Shown piece after piece: positions 5,872 to 14,561 of a stretch of 39,879 bases of DNA. The stretch lies in IMG/VR virus record IMGVR_UViG_3300030102_004626, positions 1-39,879 of that record. One strand, given 5' to 3'. Position 1 is the first letter of the stretch. The number at the start of each line of letters is the position of its first letter. The position numbers and the translations under genes are program-made. The stretch is from a virus. Under the pieces are notes generated by a model. It had not been told where the DNA came from, searched no databases, and saw only the letters and a program-made list of their open reading frames with translations.

Positions 5872-7275
5872 TCATAAGCCTGGGAAGATCCTTGCAGATC
5901 TTTTCCGTAATTGTTTCTTCTTTTGAGATAAACCCATATCGTTTGGTGCAACTCTCTCTTGAGGATACTTAATATCTGTTTTTGTAGGAACAGCACTACT
6001 TACAGAATCCTTCATTGCTGTAAGGACCATCACGTGCTGTTGAGTTGGATGGTTTACTTGGTGAGCTAAACTTGTTATCAAATATCTACCTGACAAAATT
6101 GGATCTGGAAAAGTGTCAACATCACCCGATGACAATGATCTATTCATTGGTATGATAACTTCTATGATATCACCACACATAACATTAGTGTCACCAAAAA
6201 CTTTCATTTTGATTGTAAAAAATTCACTCTCTAATTCCCTAGAATGACTCTCTTGCAGCCATATCTCTGAAAAATTTGTGTCTTGCGTTCTAGGATGTAA
6301 AAATTGTCTACTATCAAAAAAGTCATTTAATCTTTTGTCTCCATCAACTGGAGTCTCAGAAATCATAGGACCAAACTTTTTACTCTCTTGATTGAGTGAG
6401 TTTCTTTTCATGAACATATTTTCAATATAATCGTATCCATATTTTTCTGCGTTCTTATTATAAATGTCATGGGTAGTTAATGTAGAAGCAAACATCCCAG
6501 CTCTACCATTAAAAAATGTATTAGAACTTTCTTCAATTTCATAACTTAAAATTGTTGTCATGGATTCGTCTATGTTTGAACTATCGTCTGATGGTTGGTA
6601 CTTGTATGAACGAACATGAGGCATTGATAATTCTCCACCCTGACCAATCAAACTATCCATCGATCTAAAATGAATACCTCTAGGATTTTCAAAAAATAAA
6701 AAGTGAGGTTGATTTTCAGGAGTAACTGCATGCTTGGCCATAGTGTTAATTACTTGATACGGCCTTATATTAGGAGCCACATAATTTTTTATGTGGATTG
6801 AGTTGTCGATATGAAGTGCTTTCTTACAACCAAGATACCTAGAATCTGCAAGTAATTCCTCTGCAATCTGACTAGGTGTAGCTTGAAATGATTTTGAAAC
6901 TTTTGTTCTAGTATTCCTATAATTTTCTAAAGTAGTGAAACTAAGAAGGAGAGTTTGACCTCGATTTGTTCCTTGAAATCTTTTATCAACATTGTAGATG
7001 ACCGCATTATAAGTGTCAAAATCTATCGCAAAAGTTCCTGGCGTTCTGAGCGAGAATAAAAGTCTCTCTTGGCCTAATATCGGTATGATTGAAGCTGCAC
7101 CCACAGCATCATTTATCATGATACTCCCATACATGAATGGAGAGTCTATAGCCTGAAAAATATTCAGTTCTTGGACTTGTTCTGTGATATTTACGACATC
7201 ACCAGAAGATCCTAAGATTGCAACTTCACCAAGATCATAATCTCCTGCTGTTTGTATAGTTTCTCTTGTGGGCAT
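5872..7275 (-). CDS. Baseplate hub subunit, gp27-like
   Basis: A 467-residue protein. The N-terminal part has NIFQAIDSPFMYGSIMINDAVG and a GQERLLFSLRTPG segment, the pattern of hub proteins of the gp27/gpD/VgrG N-terminal fold, which form the trimeric ring at the end of the tail tube. The middle (QVINTMAKHAV and FLFFENPRGIHFRSMDSL) also matches this fold. T4 gp27 has 391 residues; this protein has a longer, basic C-terminal tail (SQKKKQLRKRSARIFPGL). Its start overlaps the gp53 stop (TAATG), and gp48 lies next, so it belongs to a baseplate operon read from 9008. Confidence 0.8.
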   Translation of the reverse strand: MPTRETIQTAGDYDLGEVAILGSSGDVVNITEQVQELNIFQAIDSPFMYGSIMINDAVGAASIIPILGQERLLFSLRTPGTFAIDFDTYNAVIYNVDKRFQGTNRGQTLLLSFTTLENYRNTRTKVSKSFQATPSQIAEELLADSRYLGCKKALHIDNSIHIKNYVAPNIRPYQVINTMAKHAVTPENQPHFLFFENPRGIHFRSMDSLIGQGGELSMPHVRSYKYQPSDDSSNIDESMTTILSYEIEESSNTFFNGRAGMFASTLTTHDIYNKNAEKYGYDYIENMFMKRNSLNQESKKFGPMISETPVDGDKRLNDFFDSRQFLHPRTQDTNFSEIWLQESHSRELESEFFTIKMKVFGDTNVMCGDIIEVIIPMNRSLSSGDVDTFPDPILSGRYLITSLAHQVNHPTQQHVMVLTAMKDSVSSAVPTKTDIKYPQERVAPNDMGLSQKKKQLRKRSARIFPGL

Positions 7276-7784
7276 TATAATAGATTTTTAAATTCTTCAA
7301 TGAAAGCACCAAGATAATCATTTCTTAATAAATTTATTGATCTTTTTTGTTCGTTCAGATCAATCTCATAATCATAGTTAGTGACTGTTGTTGCGCCAGG
7401 TTGAGTGGAGTTACATTCAATTGTTTTAGTAGTATCACCAGATGTTTGTGGTATGGTATAGTGATGAGCATCATAAAGTGTAGATCCATACTTGTCTTCC
7501 ATATACAACTGCATTTGTCTAGTGGACTTTGGCCAATCATGGTTGACATCAGACAAACCATTCGTCATCATAACAACCCAATGATAAAATGGACTACCAT
7601 GATGTTTATCTGCAACAATCTCAGGACTCTCCCCTTCTTTGACATCATAAGGATCTAGCATTACTACTTCTTTTTTCACAGCTGATCGAAGGCGAACTCT
7701 GGAAAAAATATCAGTAACTAATTTAGGATTATTGTTTCCTATGGGATCATAAAGGAGAACAGGAAAGTGAGTAAAATATGACAT
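7275..7784 (-). CDS. gp53: Baseplate wedge subunit gp53
   Basis: A 169-residue protein beginning MSYFTHFPVLLYDPIGNN, with PYDVKEGESPEIVADKHHGSPFYHWVV motifs cut across residues 45-75, typical of T4 gp53. In T4 this protein joins the wedges to the central hub; the DVKEGE...ADKxYG segment corresponds to its LysM-like part. The start overlaps the gp48 stop and the stop overlaps the hub gene start, giving tight coupling of three baseplate genes. Confidence 0.88.
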   Translation of the reverse strand: MSYFTHFPVLLYDPIGNNNPKLVTDIFSRVRLRSAVKKEVVMLDPYDVKEGESPEIVADKHHGSPFYHWVVMMTNGLSDVNHDWPKSTRQMQLYMEDKYGSTLYDAHHYTIPQTSGDTTKTIECNSTQPGATTVTNYDYEIDLNEQKRSINLLRNDYLGAFIEEFKNLL

Positions 7785-8986
7785 TAGAATCCGTCCAGAA
7801 CATCTTCTTTGGTGATAAGTTTAGTTTCCATGAAATCTAGTTTGAAATCAATTTCGGTAGGTGGAGCTCCGTTCCTACCCTCATGTGGTCTAAATGTTTG
7901 ATAACCATTCGGAGCATAGTTTACGTCTGCATTAACAAGCACACACGTTGATATCTTATTGAACCATGTATTCTCTTCACCTCTGAACATATAAAAAATA
8001 TCAAACTCAGAAGGAAGAACATAGTATCTACCAAGAGTTCCTTTCTTTTTCTCTGGTAGCATGTGAAATCGAAATGTTCTAATAATTTTATCAATCTCAT
8101 CTGATTCTTGTGGAGTCTTTGGTGAGAACTTCCAAGTGTAGGAAAACTTACGAAACCCTACTCCACCAAACATGACTTCCATAAAATTATTAGATGCTAA
8201 ATTTTGCATCTTTTGTTGAGCTCCAATGACATCATTTCCAGATTGTGCAAATGCATCTTTCGCAAGTTTCTTTGCTTGTTCTGCACCAATCTTCATTACG
8301 TCTTTGAATCCTTGTATTCCTGCCGCAGCAGCTCCACCCTGTAATTGAGCTGATCGATTAGTTTCAACTGCTTCTAGTCCCATACCTAGTGAAGTTCCTA
8401 ACTCTGATTCTTTATATGTTGCCATAGTGTTCATGACTATTTGTGGTGGCATATAAAGAACTATTGCATCATTAGTTCTTCTGAGTCTATTTGTTTGACC
8501 GAATAATTTAGAAGCAGTTCCTTGATGAGTTGGTCTTGCAATAACTTTATCAGTTTCGCCTGGTTTCCATGATCTACCTTGTTCATTGTAACCACCATCT
8601 CCACTATCTTTTGAAGCAGAAGTTCTATTTTCCAGTGCTTGTTGTAGTGGATCTCTTGCTCGAAGGGAAAACCCAGAAGCACTCGTTTGACCTCCTATAT
8701 TTTTTGTTCCTACACCATAAGTTTTACTGCCTGATGCTTGATTGTCATACTTTGTCTCAGAGGGAACATTGATATAGAACATCATGTAATGTCCTAAGTC
8801 AGATCTAGACTGTATGTCAAGTGGATATTGTAAAGTTGAATAACTCCATCTACCATCGATCTCCATGTGAGCAAGTGGTGCATTTCCTACTTTACTTTCT
8901 CTTGCTGGGGATTGAGTTCGTACAGCCTCTTTATTCTTTGGTGCAAGGCCGAACCTTCTCATTTGTTGTGCTACAAAGTTTTGCAT
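7784..8986 (-). CDS. gp48: Baseplate tail-tube cap gp48
   Basis: A 400-residue protein. The C-terminal third has FSPKTPQESDEIDKIIRTFRFHMLPE, then YVLPSEFDIFYMFRGEE and NADVNYAPNGYQTF, the conserved core of T4 gp48, which caps the hub and starts tube growth with gp54. T4 gp48 is about 364 residues, so the length fits. The middle carries an Ala/Gly-rich insertion around residues 205-260. It is the first gene after the late promoter at 9008-9015 and is followed by gp53 and the hub gene with overlapping starts and stops. Confidence 0.88.
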   Translation of the reverse strand: MQNFVAQQMRRFGLAPKNKEAVRTQSPARESKVGNAPLAHMEIDGRWSYSTLQYPLDIQSRSDLGHYMMFYINVPSETKYDNQASGSKTYGVGTKNIGGQTSASGFSLRARDPLQQALENRTSASKDSGDGGYNEQGRSWKPGETDKVIARPTHQGTASKLFGQTNRLRRTNDAIVLYMPPQIVMNTMATYKESELGTSLGMGLEAVETNRSAQLQGGAAAAGIQGFKDVMKIGAEQAKKLAKDAFAQSGNDVIGAQQKMQNLASNNFMEVMFGGVGFRKFSYTWKFSPKTPQESDEIDKIIRTFRFHMLPEKKKGTLGRYYVLPSEFDIFYMFRGEENTWFNKISTCVLVNADVNYAPNGYQTFRPHEGRNGAPPTEIDFKLDFMETKLITKEDVLDGF

Positions 8987-9007
8987 AAGTATTCCTATAG
9001 ATAGAAG

Positions 9008-9015
9008 TATTTATG
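9008..9015 (-). promoter_or_regulatory. T4-type late promoter for gp48-gp53-hub
   Basis: The minus strand reads CATAAATA, a NATAAATA late site, 22 bases upstream of the gp48 ATG, with an AGGA binding site between. It overlaps the start codon of the divergent gp4 gene. Confidence 0.75.
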
Positions 9016-9459
9016 TCATATAAAGGAAAGTATCGACCCACGAATCGTAAGAAATATCGGGGTGATGTAAACAACATAATTTATCGTTCTCTCTGGGAGA
9101 GAACCTTCATGAAGTATTGTGACGATAATCCTGACATCATAGAATGGGGATCTGAAGAAATTATCATCCCTTACGTAAGTCCGATAGATGGAAGGAGACA
9201 TCGTTACTTTCCCGATTTCTTTGTCAAGACATCAAAGGGAGATAAGTTTCTGATTGAGGTCAAACCTAAAAGTCAAACCAAGCCCCCCAAAGTTCCCAGA
9301 AGAAAAACAAAGAGATTCATATATGAAACCCATGAGTGGGGAAAGAATCAAGCAAAATGGGAAGCTGCAAATGCAGTGTGTCAACGTAATGGATGGAAGT
9401 TTATAATATTAACCGAAGACCACCTAAAGACACCTAAATATTTAAACTATGGCAGATGA
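9013..9459 (+). CDS. gp4: Head completion protein gp4
   Basis: A 148-residue protein with KYRGDVNNIIYRSLWERTF, WGSEEIIIPYVSPIDGRRHRY and PDFFVKTSKGDKFLIEVKPK. This is the conserved T4 gp4 (gp50) head-completion family, and its PDF...LIEVKPK segment is a PD-(D/E)xK nuclease-like core (Asp, Glu, Lys). T4 gp4 acts after DNA packaging, before tail joining. It opens the plus-strand island and overlaps the next gene by 11 bases. Start at the first ATG, with AGAAG upstream. Confidence 0.93.
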   Translation: MSYKGKYRPTNRKKYRGDVNNIIYRSLWERTFMKYCDDNPDIIEWGSEEIIIPYVSPIDGRRHRYFPDFFVKTSKGDKFLIEVKPKSQTKPPKVPRRKTKRFIYETHEWGKNQAKWEAANAVCQRNGWKFIILTEDHLKTPKYLNYGR

Positions 9460-10033
9460 AGTAGCAAACAGTTTCCTTTCGTCCATGAAGGCAAAGGGTA
9501 GAAAGGCAATGGATTGGTTCAAGAGCATTGCAAGAAAAGCACAGAGAGCTGCAGTGCCTGGACGAACAGGTAGAAGAGAAATCATGGATGATAGAAATAC
9601 TGGAATAACCAGTTCTATCAGTATTGGTAAAATGTACCTGTTTCAATATGATGCAAAATGGGCAGAGAAACTTCCCTATTGGGATATGTTTCCTCTAATA
9701 CTTCCTTTTGATCTTGCAAAAGGTGGATTCTTTGGAGTCAATCTACATTATTTACCACCAAATGCTCGTGCAGATTTATTGATAAGATTGATAAAAGCAC
9801 AAGGTAGGGGAAAAATAGATTCACGTTTTACTTTGAAACTGTCATATAACATAATAACAAATTTTAGGCCTGCAATACCATGTATCAAAAGATACCTCTA
9901 CACTCAAGTTAGGGGAAGAGGATTCTATGGTATAACAGGAGAAGATTGGAGTTACGCAGCTGCACTTCCATTACAAAGTTTTCAGAAGGCATCTACAAGA
10001 ACAGTCTGGCGTGACAGTAAACGAATGTACTAA
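9449..10033 (+). CDS. Conserved virion-type protein downstream of gp4
   Basis: A 194-residue protein. The central part (MYLFQYDAKWAEKLPYWDMFPL, then GGFFGVNLHYLPPNARADLL) is strongly conserved in T4-like phages of marine bacteria, where it is annotated variously as a structural protein or DNA end protector gp2-like. The N-terminus is basic (SMKAKGRKAMDWFKSIARKAQR), which would suit DNA contact. The position between gp4 and gp54 fits a head-completion or neck role. The family is recognised with fair confidence; the function is not settled. Confidence 0.75.
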   Translation: MADEVANSFLSSMKAKGRKAMDWFKSIARKAQRAAVPGRTGRREIMDDRNTGITSSISIGKMYLFQYDAKWAEKLPYWDMFPLILPFDLAKGGFFGVNLHYLPPNARADLLIRLIKAQGRGKIDSRFTLKLSYNIITNFRPAIPCIKRYLYTQVRGRGFYGITGEDWSYAAALPLQSFQKASTRTVWRDSKRMY

Positions 10034-10041
10034 GGGTAAAA

Positions 10042-11214
10042 ATGGCAATATTTAGAGATGGAGTAAAAGTAGGGAAGTTTGATGTTCGTACTGGTCTATC
10101 CAAAGGAAGGGCTCAAGGAATACTAAGAGAACTTGGAGTCCTTGAGAAAAAAGACACAGCAGTAAAAAGTTCTGGTGGTGAGATAGACACAATACGAACA
10201 GTCGTTGGTAGGTCAGAGGGATTTTTAAGACCAGCTAACTTTAAAGTTAGATTTAACTGTCCTTTAGGGATTCGCCAGGCTGGATTAAGGAGAGCCCAAA
10301 GTAAAGTTGCTAAAAATAGTTTAGATTTCAAAACTCACATTATGAATAGATCTGATAGTACAGGGATATTTGAAATGTTTCAAGAAGCAAGATCTACCGC
10401 TCAAAGTGTGTATAGACCTTTTGGGGTGGAAGCTGGGGAAAGATCAGAATCCAAATTAGATTTATTCTGTAGTAAAGTTGTGATACCAGAAAAACAAATT
10501 ACAACAAATCTATATAAACACGCATCATCTCCTAACTTTCCTTTTCCAACTGGAGTACAGTATGGAACAATAACTACTACATTTTACTGTGATGCAACTA
10601 TGCAGATAAAGAGATTCTTTGATGCATGGCAAAAAATGATATACAATGATATCACTGGTAATATGAATTACTATAATGAATATACATCAGAGTTTGACGT
10701 ATTCACAAGAGCTACTATTGCAGCAACAAGTGGAAAATTGGCTCCATCCAAAATAGGTGGAGAACCACTGAGTACAGCTGATAAAATAAGTAATACGATC
10801 AAAGGAGCAACTAAAAAATTTGATGAGTTGACAGGGATGGAAACTAGAGATTCATCACTTCAAGCAAAACATGATATACCTAGAACAAGATTTGTAGAAA
10901 CTTATGGAGTAAAAGTATTTGAGTGTTTTCCACAAATAGTAGGGCAGATTGATTTATCGCATGATGCAGTTGATCAGATTGCAACATTCGATGTAACGTG
11001 GTCTTATATGAAATGGAACGCATTTAAATTAGGAAATCTTGGTATCAAAGACAGAGGAGCTGTCAACCTCGCAATTGGGGAATTTAGGAATGAAAAGGAT
11101 GGGTTTCCTTTCATTGAAGATTTACCACCAGAACTATCGGGACCATTATCTGGTGCGTTGAATCAAGGCTTTAATACAAGTGCCGCATCCAACTTCAGCA
11201 ATTTAGTAGGATGA
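10042..11214 (+). CDS. gp54: Tail-tube initiator gp54-like baseplate protein
   Basis: A 390-residue protein. The segment around 60-80 (RPANFKVRFNCPLG) and the C-terminal RTRFVETYGVKVFECFPQIVGQI...FDVTWSYMKW are typical of the tail-tube fold shared by T4 gp19 and gp54. The GTITTTFYCDATMQIKRFFDAWQ segment in the middle is also tube-like. At 390 residues it is longer than T4 gp54 (about 320) and far longer than gp19 (163), so initiator rather than tube subunit is preferred. It lies upstream of gp26 and the tape measure, consistent with tail assembly. Confidence 0.75.
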   Translation: MAIFRDGVKVGKFDVRTGLSKGRAQGILRELGVLEKKDTAVKSSGGEIDTIRTVVGRSEGFLRPANFKVRFNCPLGIRQAGLRRAQSKVAKNSLDFKTHIMNRSDSTGIFEMFQEARSTAQSVYRPFGVEAGERSESKLDLFCSKVVIPEKQITTNLYKHASSPNFPFPTGVQYGTITTTFYCDATMQIKRFFDAWQKMIYNDITGNMNYYNEYTSEFDVFTRATIAATSGKLAPSKIGGEPLSTADKISNTIKGATKKFDELTGMETRDSSLQAKHDIPRTRFVETYGVKVFECFPQIVGQIDLSHDAVDQIATFDVTWSYMKWNAFKLGNLGIKDRGAVNLAIGEFRNEKDGFPFIEDLPPELSGPLSGALNQGFNTSAASNFSNLVG

Positions 11215-11239
11215 TTAACATTATAACAGTGAGAATATT

Positions 11240-11956
11240 ATGGGTTTACCAAAGGTTAATACACCTGAATATAGATTAACTATACCTTCAACTGACAAGG
11301 AGATAAGATTTAGACCCTTCTTAGTACAAGAAGAAAAACTTTTACTAATTGCACAACAAACTGGCACTGAGAATGCCATGATGGATGCAATCAAACAACT
11401 CATTGAGAATTGTTGTTTCGGTGAGTTGGACTTAGACAAGATGCCGATGTTTGATATGGAGTACATCTTTCTACAGATTCGAGCAAAGTCTGTAGGTGAA
11501 GTAGTCAAGTTGAAAGTAACTTGTCCAGATGATAAGAAAACTCAAGTTGAGATTGAAGTTGATTTATCAACAATACAAGTCCAAATGTCAGAGGATCATG
11601 ATGCTCGAATTCAATTGACTGATGACATTGGATTATTGATGGCTTATCCTAGCATGGGAACCATGATAGGAATGCAAGGAAAAGATATAAGTGGTAAAGA
11701 GGGAGTTGATGCTCTCTTTGATATGATTTGCAATTGTATGTATCAAATATGGCAAGGTGAGGAAGTTCATGATTGTATGGACTATACAACTCAAGAAAAA
11801 ATGGATTTTATCAGTAGTCTGAATCACGATCAGTTTGAAAAAATCCAGACGTTTTTTGATACTATGCCAACTGTAAAACATGAGGTAGAAGTACACAACC
11901 CTAAAACAAAGAAAAAATCTAATTTAGTTTTACAGGGTATGAACTCTTTTTTCTAA
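11240..11956 (+). CDS. gp26: Baseplate hub/tail assembly chaperone gp26-like
   Basis: A 238-residue protein starting MGLPKVNTPEYRLTIPSTDK, with IRFRPFLVQEEKLLLIAQ near residues 22-40 and a CxxD-type strand (VTCPDDKKTQVEIEVDL). It matches the T4 gp26 baseplate-hub family. Its position just before the tape measure is where tail assembly chaperones lie in other phages. The zero-frame product ends NSFF at a slippery T TTT TTC directly before TAA. A -1 shift would add 64 residues (see the slip-site entry). A binding site GTGAGAA precedes the start. Confidence 0.88.
   Translation: MGLPKVNTPEYRLTIPSTDKEIRFRPFLVQEEKLLLIAQQTGTENAMMDAIKQLIENCCFGELDLDKMPMFDMEYIFLQIRAKSVGEVVKLKVTCPDDKKTQVEIEVDLSTIQVQMSEDHDARIQLTDDIGLLMAYPSMGTMIGMQGKDISGKEGVDALFDMICNCMYQIWQGEEVHDCMDYTTQEKMDFISSLNHDQFEKIQTFFDTMPTVKHEVEVHNPKTKKKSNLVLQGMNSFF
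11947..11953 (+). promoter_or_regulatory. Programmed -1 ribosomal frameshift site in gp26
   Basis: The heptamer T TTT TTC is a canonical X XXY YYZ slippery sequence in the gp26 frame and is followed immediately by the gp26 stop TAA. The -1 frame is open from there to 12147 without a stop. A weak hairpin (TAATCA-TTT-TGATTA) lies at 11982-11996. Tail chaperone genes just before a tape measure commonly use this device. Confidence 0.75.
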
Positions 11957-12006
11957 TAGCCCTCTCACACATAAGTCTCAGTAATCATTTTGATTATTGT
12001 TTTTCC

Positions 12007-12147
12007 ATGATCCACCAGCATAAGTGGAGTTTGACTGAAATAGAAAATATGATTCCGTGGGAGAGGGATATTTACCTCATGAAGATGCAAGAATGGATAA
12101 AAGAAGAAAACGAAAAAACCAGAGAACATAACAGGAAATATGGCTGA
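12007..12147 (+). CDS. Tail assembly chaperone C-terminal part (gp51-like), likely made by -1 frameshift
   Basis: The frame from the first internal ATG gives 46 residues (MIHQHKWSLTEIENMIPWER...), but it is open back to the slip site at 11947, so a fusion of gp26 plus 64 residues (about 302 in total) is predicted. The W-S-L-x-E-I-E-x-M-I-P-W-E-R-D-I-Y pattern is the one found in frameshifted tail chaperone extensions and in small gp51-like proteins of T4-like phages. No good ribosome-binding site precedes the ATG, which favours the fusion. The stop overlaps the tape-measure start by eight bases. Confidence 0.75.
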   Translation: MIHQHKWSLTEIENMIPWERDIYLMKMQEWIKEENEKTREHNRKYG

Positions 12148-14557
12148 CACCAATCCAGCACTAGAGACAACTCAAAGAGAAACAATACCTCTCTTAACAA
12201 GAATCAGAGATGAACTGATGATTGCTAATGGGAAGGGAGATCTTGTTCAAGAAATGAGAGAAATTCAAGAAGTCAATGCTCAAATTGCAGCAAATAATGA
12301 AAAGTATGATGCAATGAGGCGACAAGCTGAAGCTGAACTACAAGAAGAAATAGAAGCAGGAAATCTGAAAGCAGTAGAAAGTGACAGCACTCTTGGTAAA
12401 ATGTTGAATTTTCTAAAATTGGGATATCAAGATGATATTACTGGAAATAAAATTGTAACGCAAAGTAACACTCTTCTTGGTAAATTAGTTGGAATAGCTG
12501 AGTGGGGTAAACAAAATACAGAGAGAATGCAGAAGGCAATGAAATCTTTGCAAGATGGTGGAAATAAAATGATGAATGATCTTGCATCTAAAACTGGAAA
12601 GTTTGCAACTGACATTCTCAAACTTCTTCTCACTGGTGGAATACTATTTGGATTATACAAACTCCTTGAGTGGTTGTCAGAACAAGACCCAATGAAACTG
12701 TATAATATGGCTGTTAAAGCTTTTGACAATTTCAATAAGGAGTATGGTGGATTTATTGAGGGTATCAGTCGTTTAGCAGCTTCAGTTGCTGTATGGAGAA
12801 CTGCTAAATTTCTAGGTGGGGTTGGTAAAGGTTCATTGTGGTTGTTATGGAATTCTATAAAAATAATATTTGGTGCAGGAGGTAAATTTGCAACTCTTGC
12901 AGCTGCTGCGGTTGGATGGGCAGGAAGTACATTATTTGGAGAGGAAGGTGCATTACGTAAGACATGGAGAGCAGTCAAAAAGATATTCGGTGCAGCTGGA
13001 TTGTTTTTTGACCTTCTTCAAATAGTTGGAAAGTGGTCAACAAGTGTCATATTTGATCTTGCAAAAGCACCAATTGTTCTGGTGTGGAACGGAATCAAAG
13101 CAGTTTTTGGTATCAACGGAACGATAGGACAACTACTCACACAAGTTGTTGATAAATTTAAAGACTTCACTGGTTTCGGTCCCGATGGTGCATTCAGGAA
13201 AATGTGGAAGGGGATCACAACATTCTTTGGGGCAGAAGGAAAAGTAGCAAAAGTCGTTACTGATGTTGTCGATAAATTCAAAGACTTTACTGGATTTGGA
13301 CCAGATGGTTCTTTTCAAAAGATGTGGAAAGGTATTACTGGATTCTTTGGTATGGGTGGTAAGATCGCAACATCGCCTGGGTTTTTACTAACTGCTGAAG
13401 AGATGGTAGATCTGAAAAAGATAGGTCTTGATGAAGCAGGTCCATTCAAAACTCTATTCAAAAACATAAAGGCATTCTTTGGTCCAGAAGGTAAGATAGC
13501 AAAAGGTTTTGCTTTGATAGCAGATGCAGAAGACTTTGTGGGAGATCAAAGTGATGTTGCCAAGTTGTTCAAGTTTATGAAGAATATTTTTGGAGCTGAG
13601 GGTAAGATTGGAGTTGGATTCAATAAAATTAAAGACCTCATTCCAGACTTCACTGGTGAAAAAGGTATAGTAACTAAGGTATTCAATTTCATAGATGGTA
13701 TCTTTGGAGAGTCCAGTAAATTTAGTACTCTCTCTACAGCACTAAGTGGATGGTTTGAAAAATTTAAGACATTCTTTAATTTTAGTGATGATGCAGCAAA
13801 GGGTGGAGCTATCAGTAAACTTTTTGGATTTATCGGTGGAATCGCAGATACAATTGGTGGAACTGTAAAAGCAATTGCAGACAGTGCTGTATTCAAAGGT
13901 ATCAAAAAAGTATTTGGAGTAGCTGTAAATGTAGCATCAAAAGCCGCAGTTTGGATTGGTAAGATATTTGCACCTATCGGTTGGATTATGGGATTCGTTG
14001 AAGCTGTTACTGGATTCTGGAGTGGATTTAAACAAAAAGGAGAGGGTGATAGTAGATCTCTAGGTGATAAGTTGATGGATGGACTTGCAGGAGCAATTGA
14101 CGGATTAGTTCAGTTTCTCTTTATAGATACCTTAGTATTGTTTCAAGACATACTAAATTTTGCAGTAAGGAAACTTAATGATCTACTCAGTCCAAAGCCG
14201 GGATCATTATTGGCGAAAGCATTTGATTTTCTTGGTTTGAATTTTACACCAATTGAAGAATTTACTTTTGGAGATGATGCTTCAAATGCAACAAAATCTT
14301 TTATAAATCGAACTATAGGTTCTGGTAAACTAGATGATGAAGGAAATTTAAAAGAAGAGTTTAGATTAACACCAGAACAAATAAAGAAATTAGAAGATAA
14401 AGGATTTGACGAACTTGAGGAAAGAACTCCTGCAACTGGTCAAAACCAACCTACTGTCAATGTTGCTCAAGAAAATGTTAGGTCTGAGACTAACCAAAGA
14501 AACTTTCTAAATGATCAGTCTCAGGGTAAACTTGCGAAAGAAGCAAACGACAAATAA
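12140..14557 (+). CDS. Tail tape measure protein with 40-residue repeats
   Basis: An 805-residue protein. Residues 1-150 are polar and helical; 155-180 are hydrophobic (ILKLLLTGGILFGLYKLLEW). Residues 230-600 contain about ten copies of a motif (W/F)xxIKxxFGxxGK, with aromatic positions at 237, 276, 316, 356, 396, 440, 477 and 515, so the period is close to 40. Two adjacent copies are nearly identical (VVDKFKDFTGFGPDG). Residues 600-700 are hydrophobic again, and the tail is acidic and Gln/Asn-rich. Size, helix content, periodic aromatics and position after the chaperone support a tape measure (the T4 gp29 role), although T4 gp29 is only 590 residues. Confidence 0.75.
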   Translation: MADTNPALETTQRETIPLLTRIRDELMIANGKGDLVQEMREIQEVNAQIAANNEKYDAMRRQAEAELQEEIEAGNLKAVESDSTLGKMLNFLKLGYQDDITGNKIVTQSNTLLGKLVGIAEWGKQNTERMQKAMKSLQDGGNKMMNDLASKTGKFATDILKLLLTGGILFGLYKLLEWLSEQDPMKLYNMAVKAFDNFNKEYGGFIEGISRLAASVAVWRTAKFLGGVGKGSLWLLWNSIKIIFGAGGKFATLAAAAVGWAGSTLFGEEGALRKTWRAVKKIFGAAGLFFDLLQIVGKWSTSVIFDLAKAPIVLVWNGIKAVFGINGTIGQLLTQVVDKFKDFTGFGPDGAFRKMWKGITTFFGAEGKVAKVVTDVVDKFKDFTGFGPDGSFQKMWKGITGFFGMGGKIATSPGFLLTAEEMVDLKKIGLDEAGPFKTLFKNIKAFFGPEGKIAKGFALIADAEDFVGDQSDVAKLFKFMKNIFGAEGKIGVGFNKIKDLIPDFTGEKGIVTKVFNFIDGIFGESSKFSTLSTALSGWFEKFKTFFNFSDDAAKGGAISKLFGFIGGIADTIGGTVKAIADSAVFKGIKKVFGVAVNVASKAAVWIGKIFAPIGWIMGFVEAVTGFWSGFKQKGEGDSRSLGDKLMDGLAGAIDGLVQFLFIDTLVLFQDILNFAVRKLNDLLSPKPGSLLAKAFDFLGLNFTPIEEFTFGDDASNATKSFINRTIGSGKLDDEGNLKEEFRLTPEQIKKLEDKGFDELEERTPATGQNQPTVNVAQENVRSETNQRNFLNDQSQGKLAKEANDK

Positions 14558-14561
14558 TAAT

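Noticed and set aside
9433-9440. CCTAAATA on the plus strand as a late promoter for the gene at 9449
   Set aside because: It does not fit NATAAATA and would put the start point at or after the ATG.
12427-13905. Long open frames on the minus strand within the tape measure
   Set aside because: They lie antisense to a protein with clear repeats and a coherent composition, lack binding sites, and have unusual Pro/Asn-rich content typical of shadow frames.
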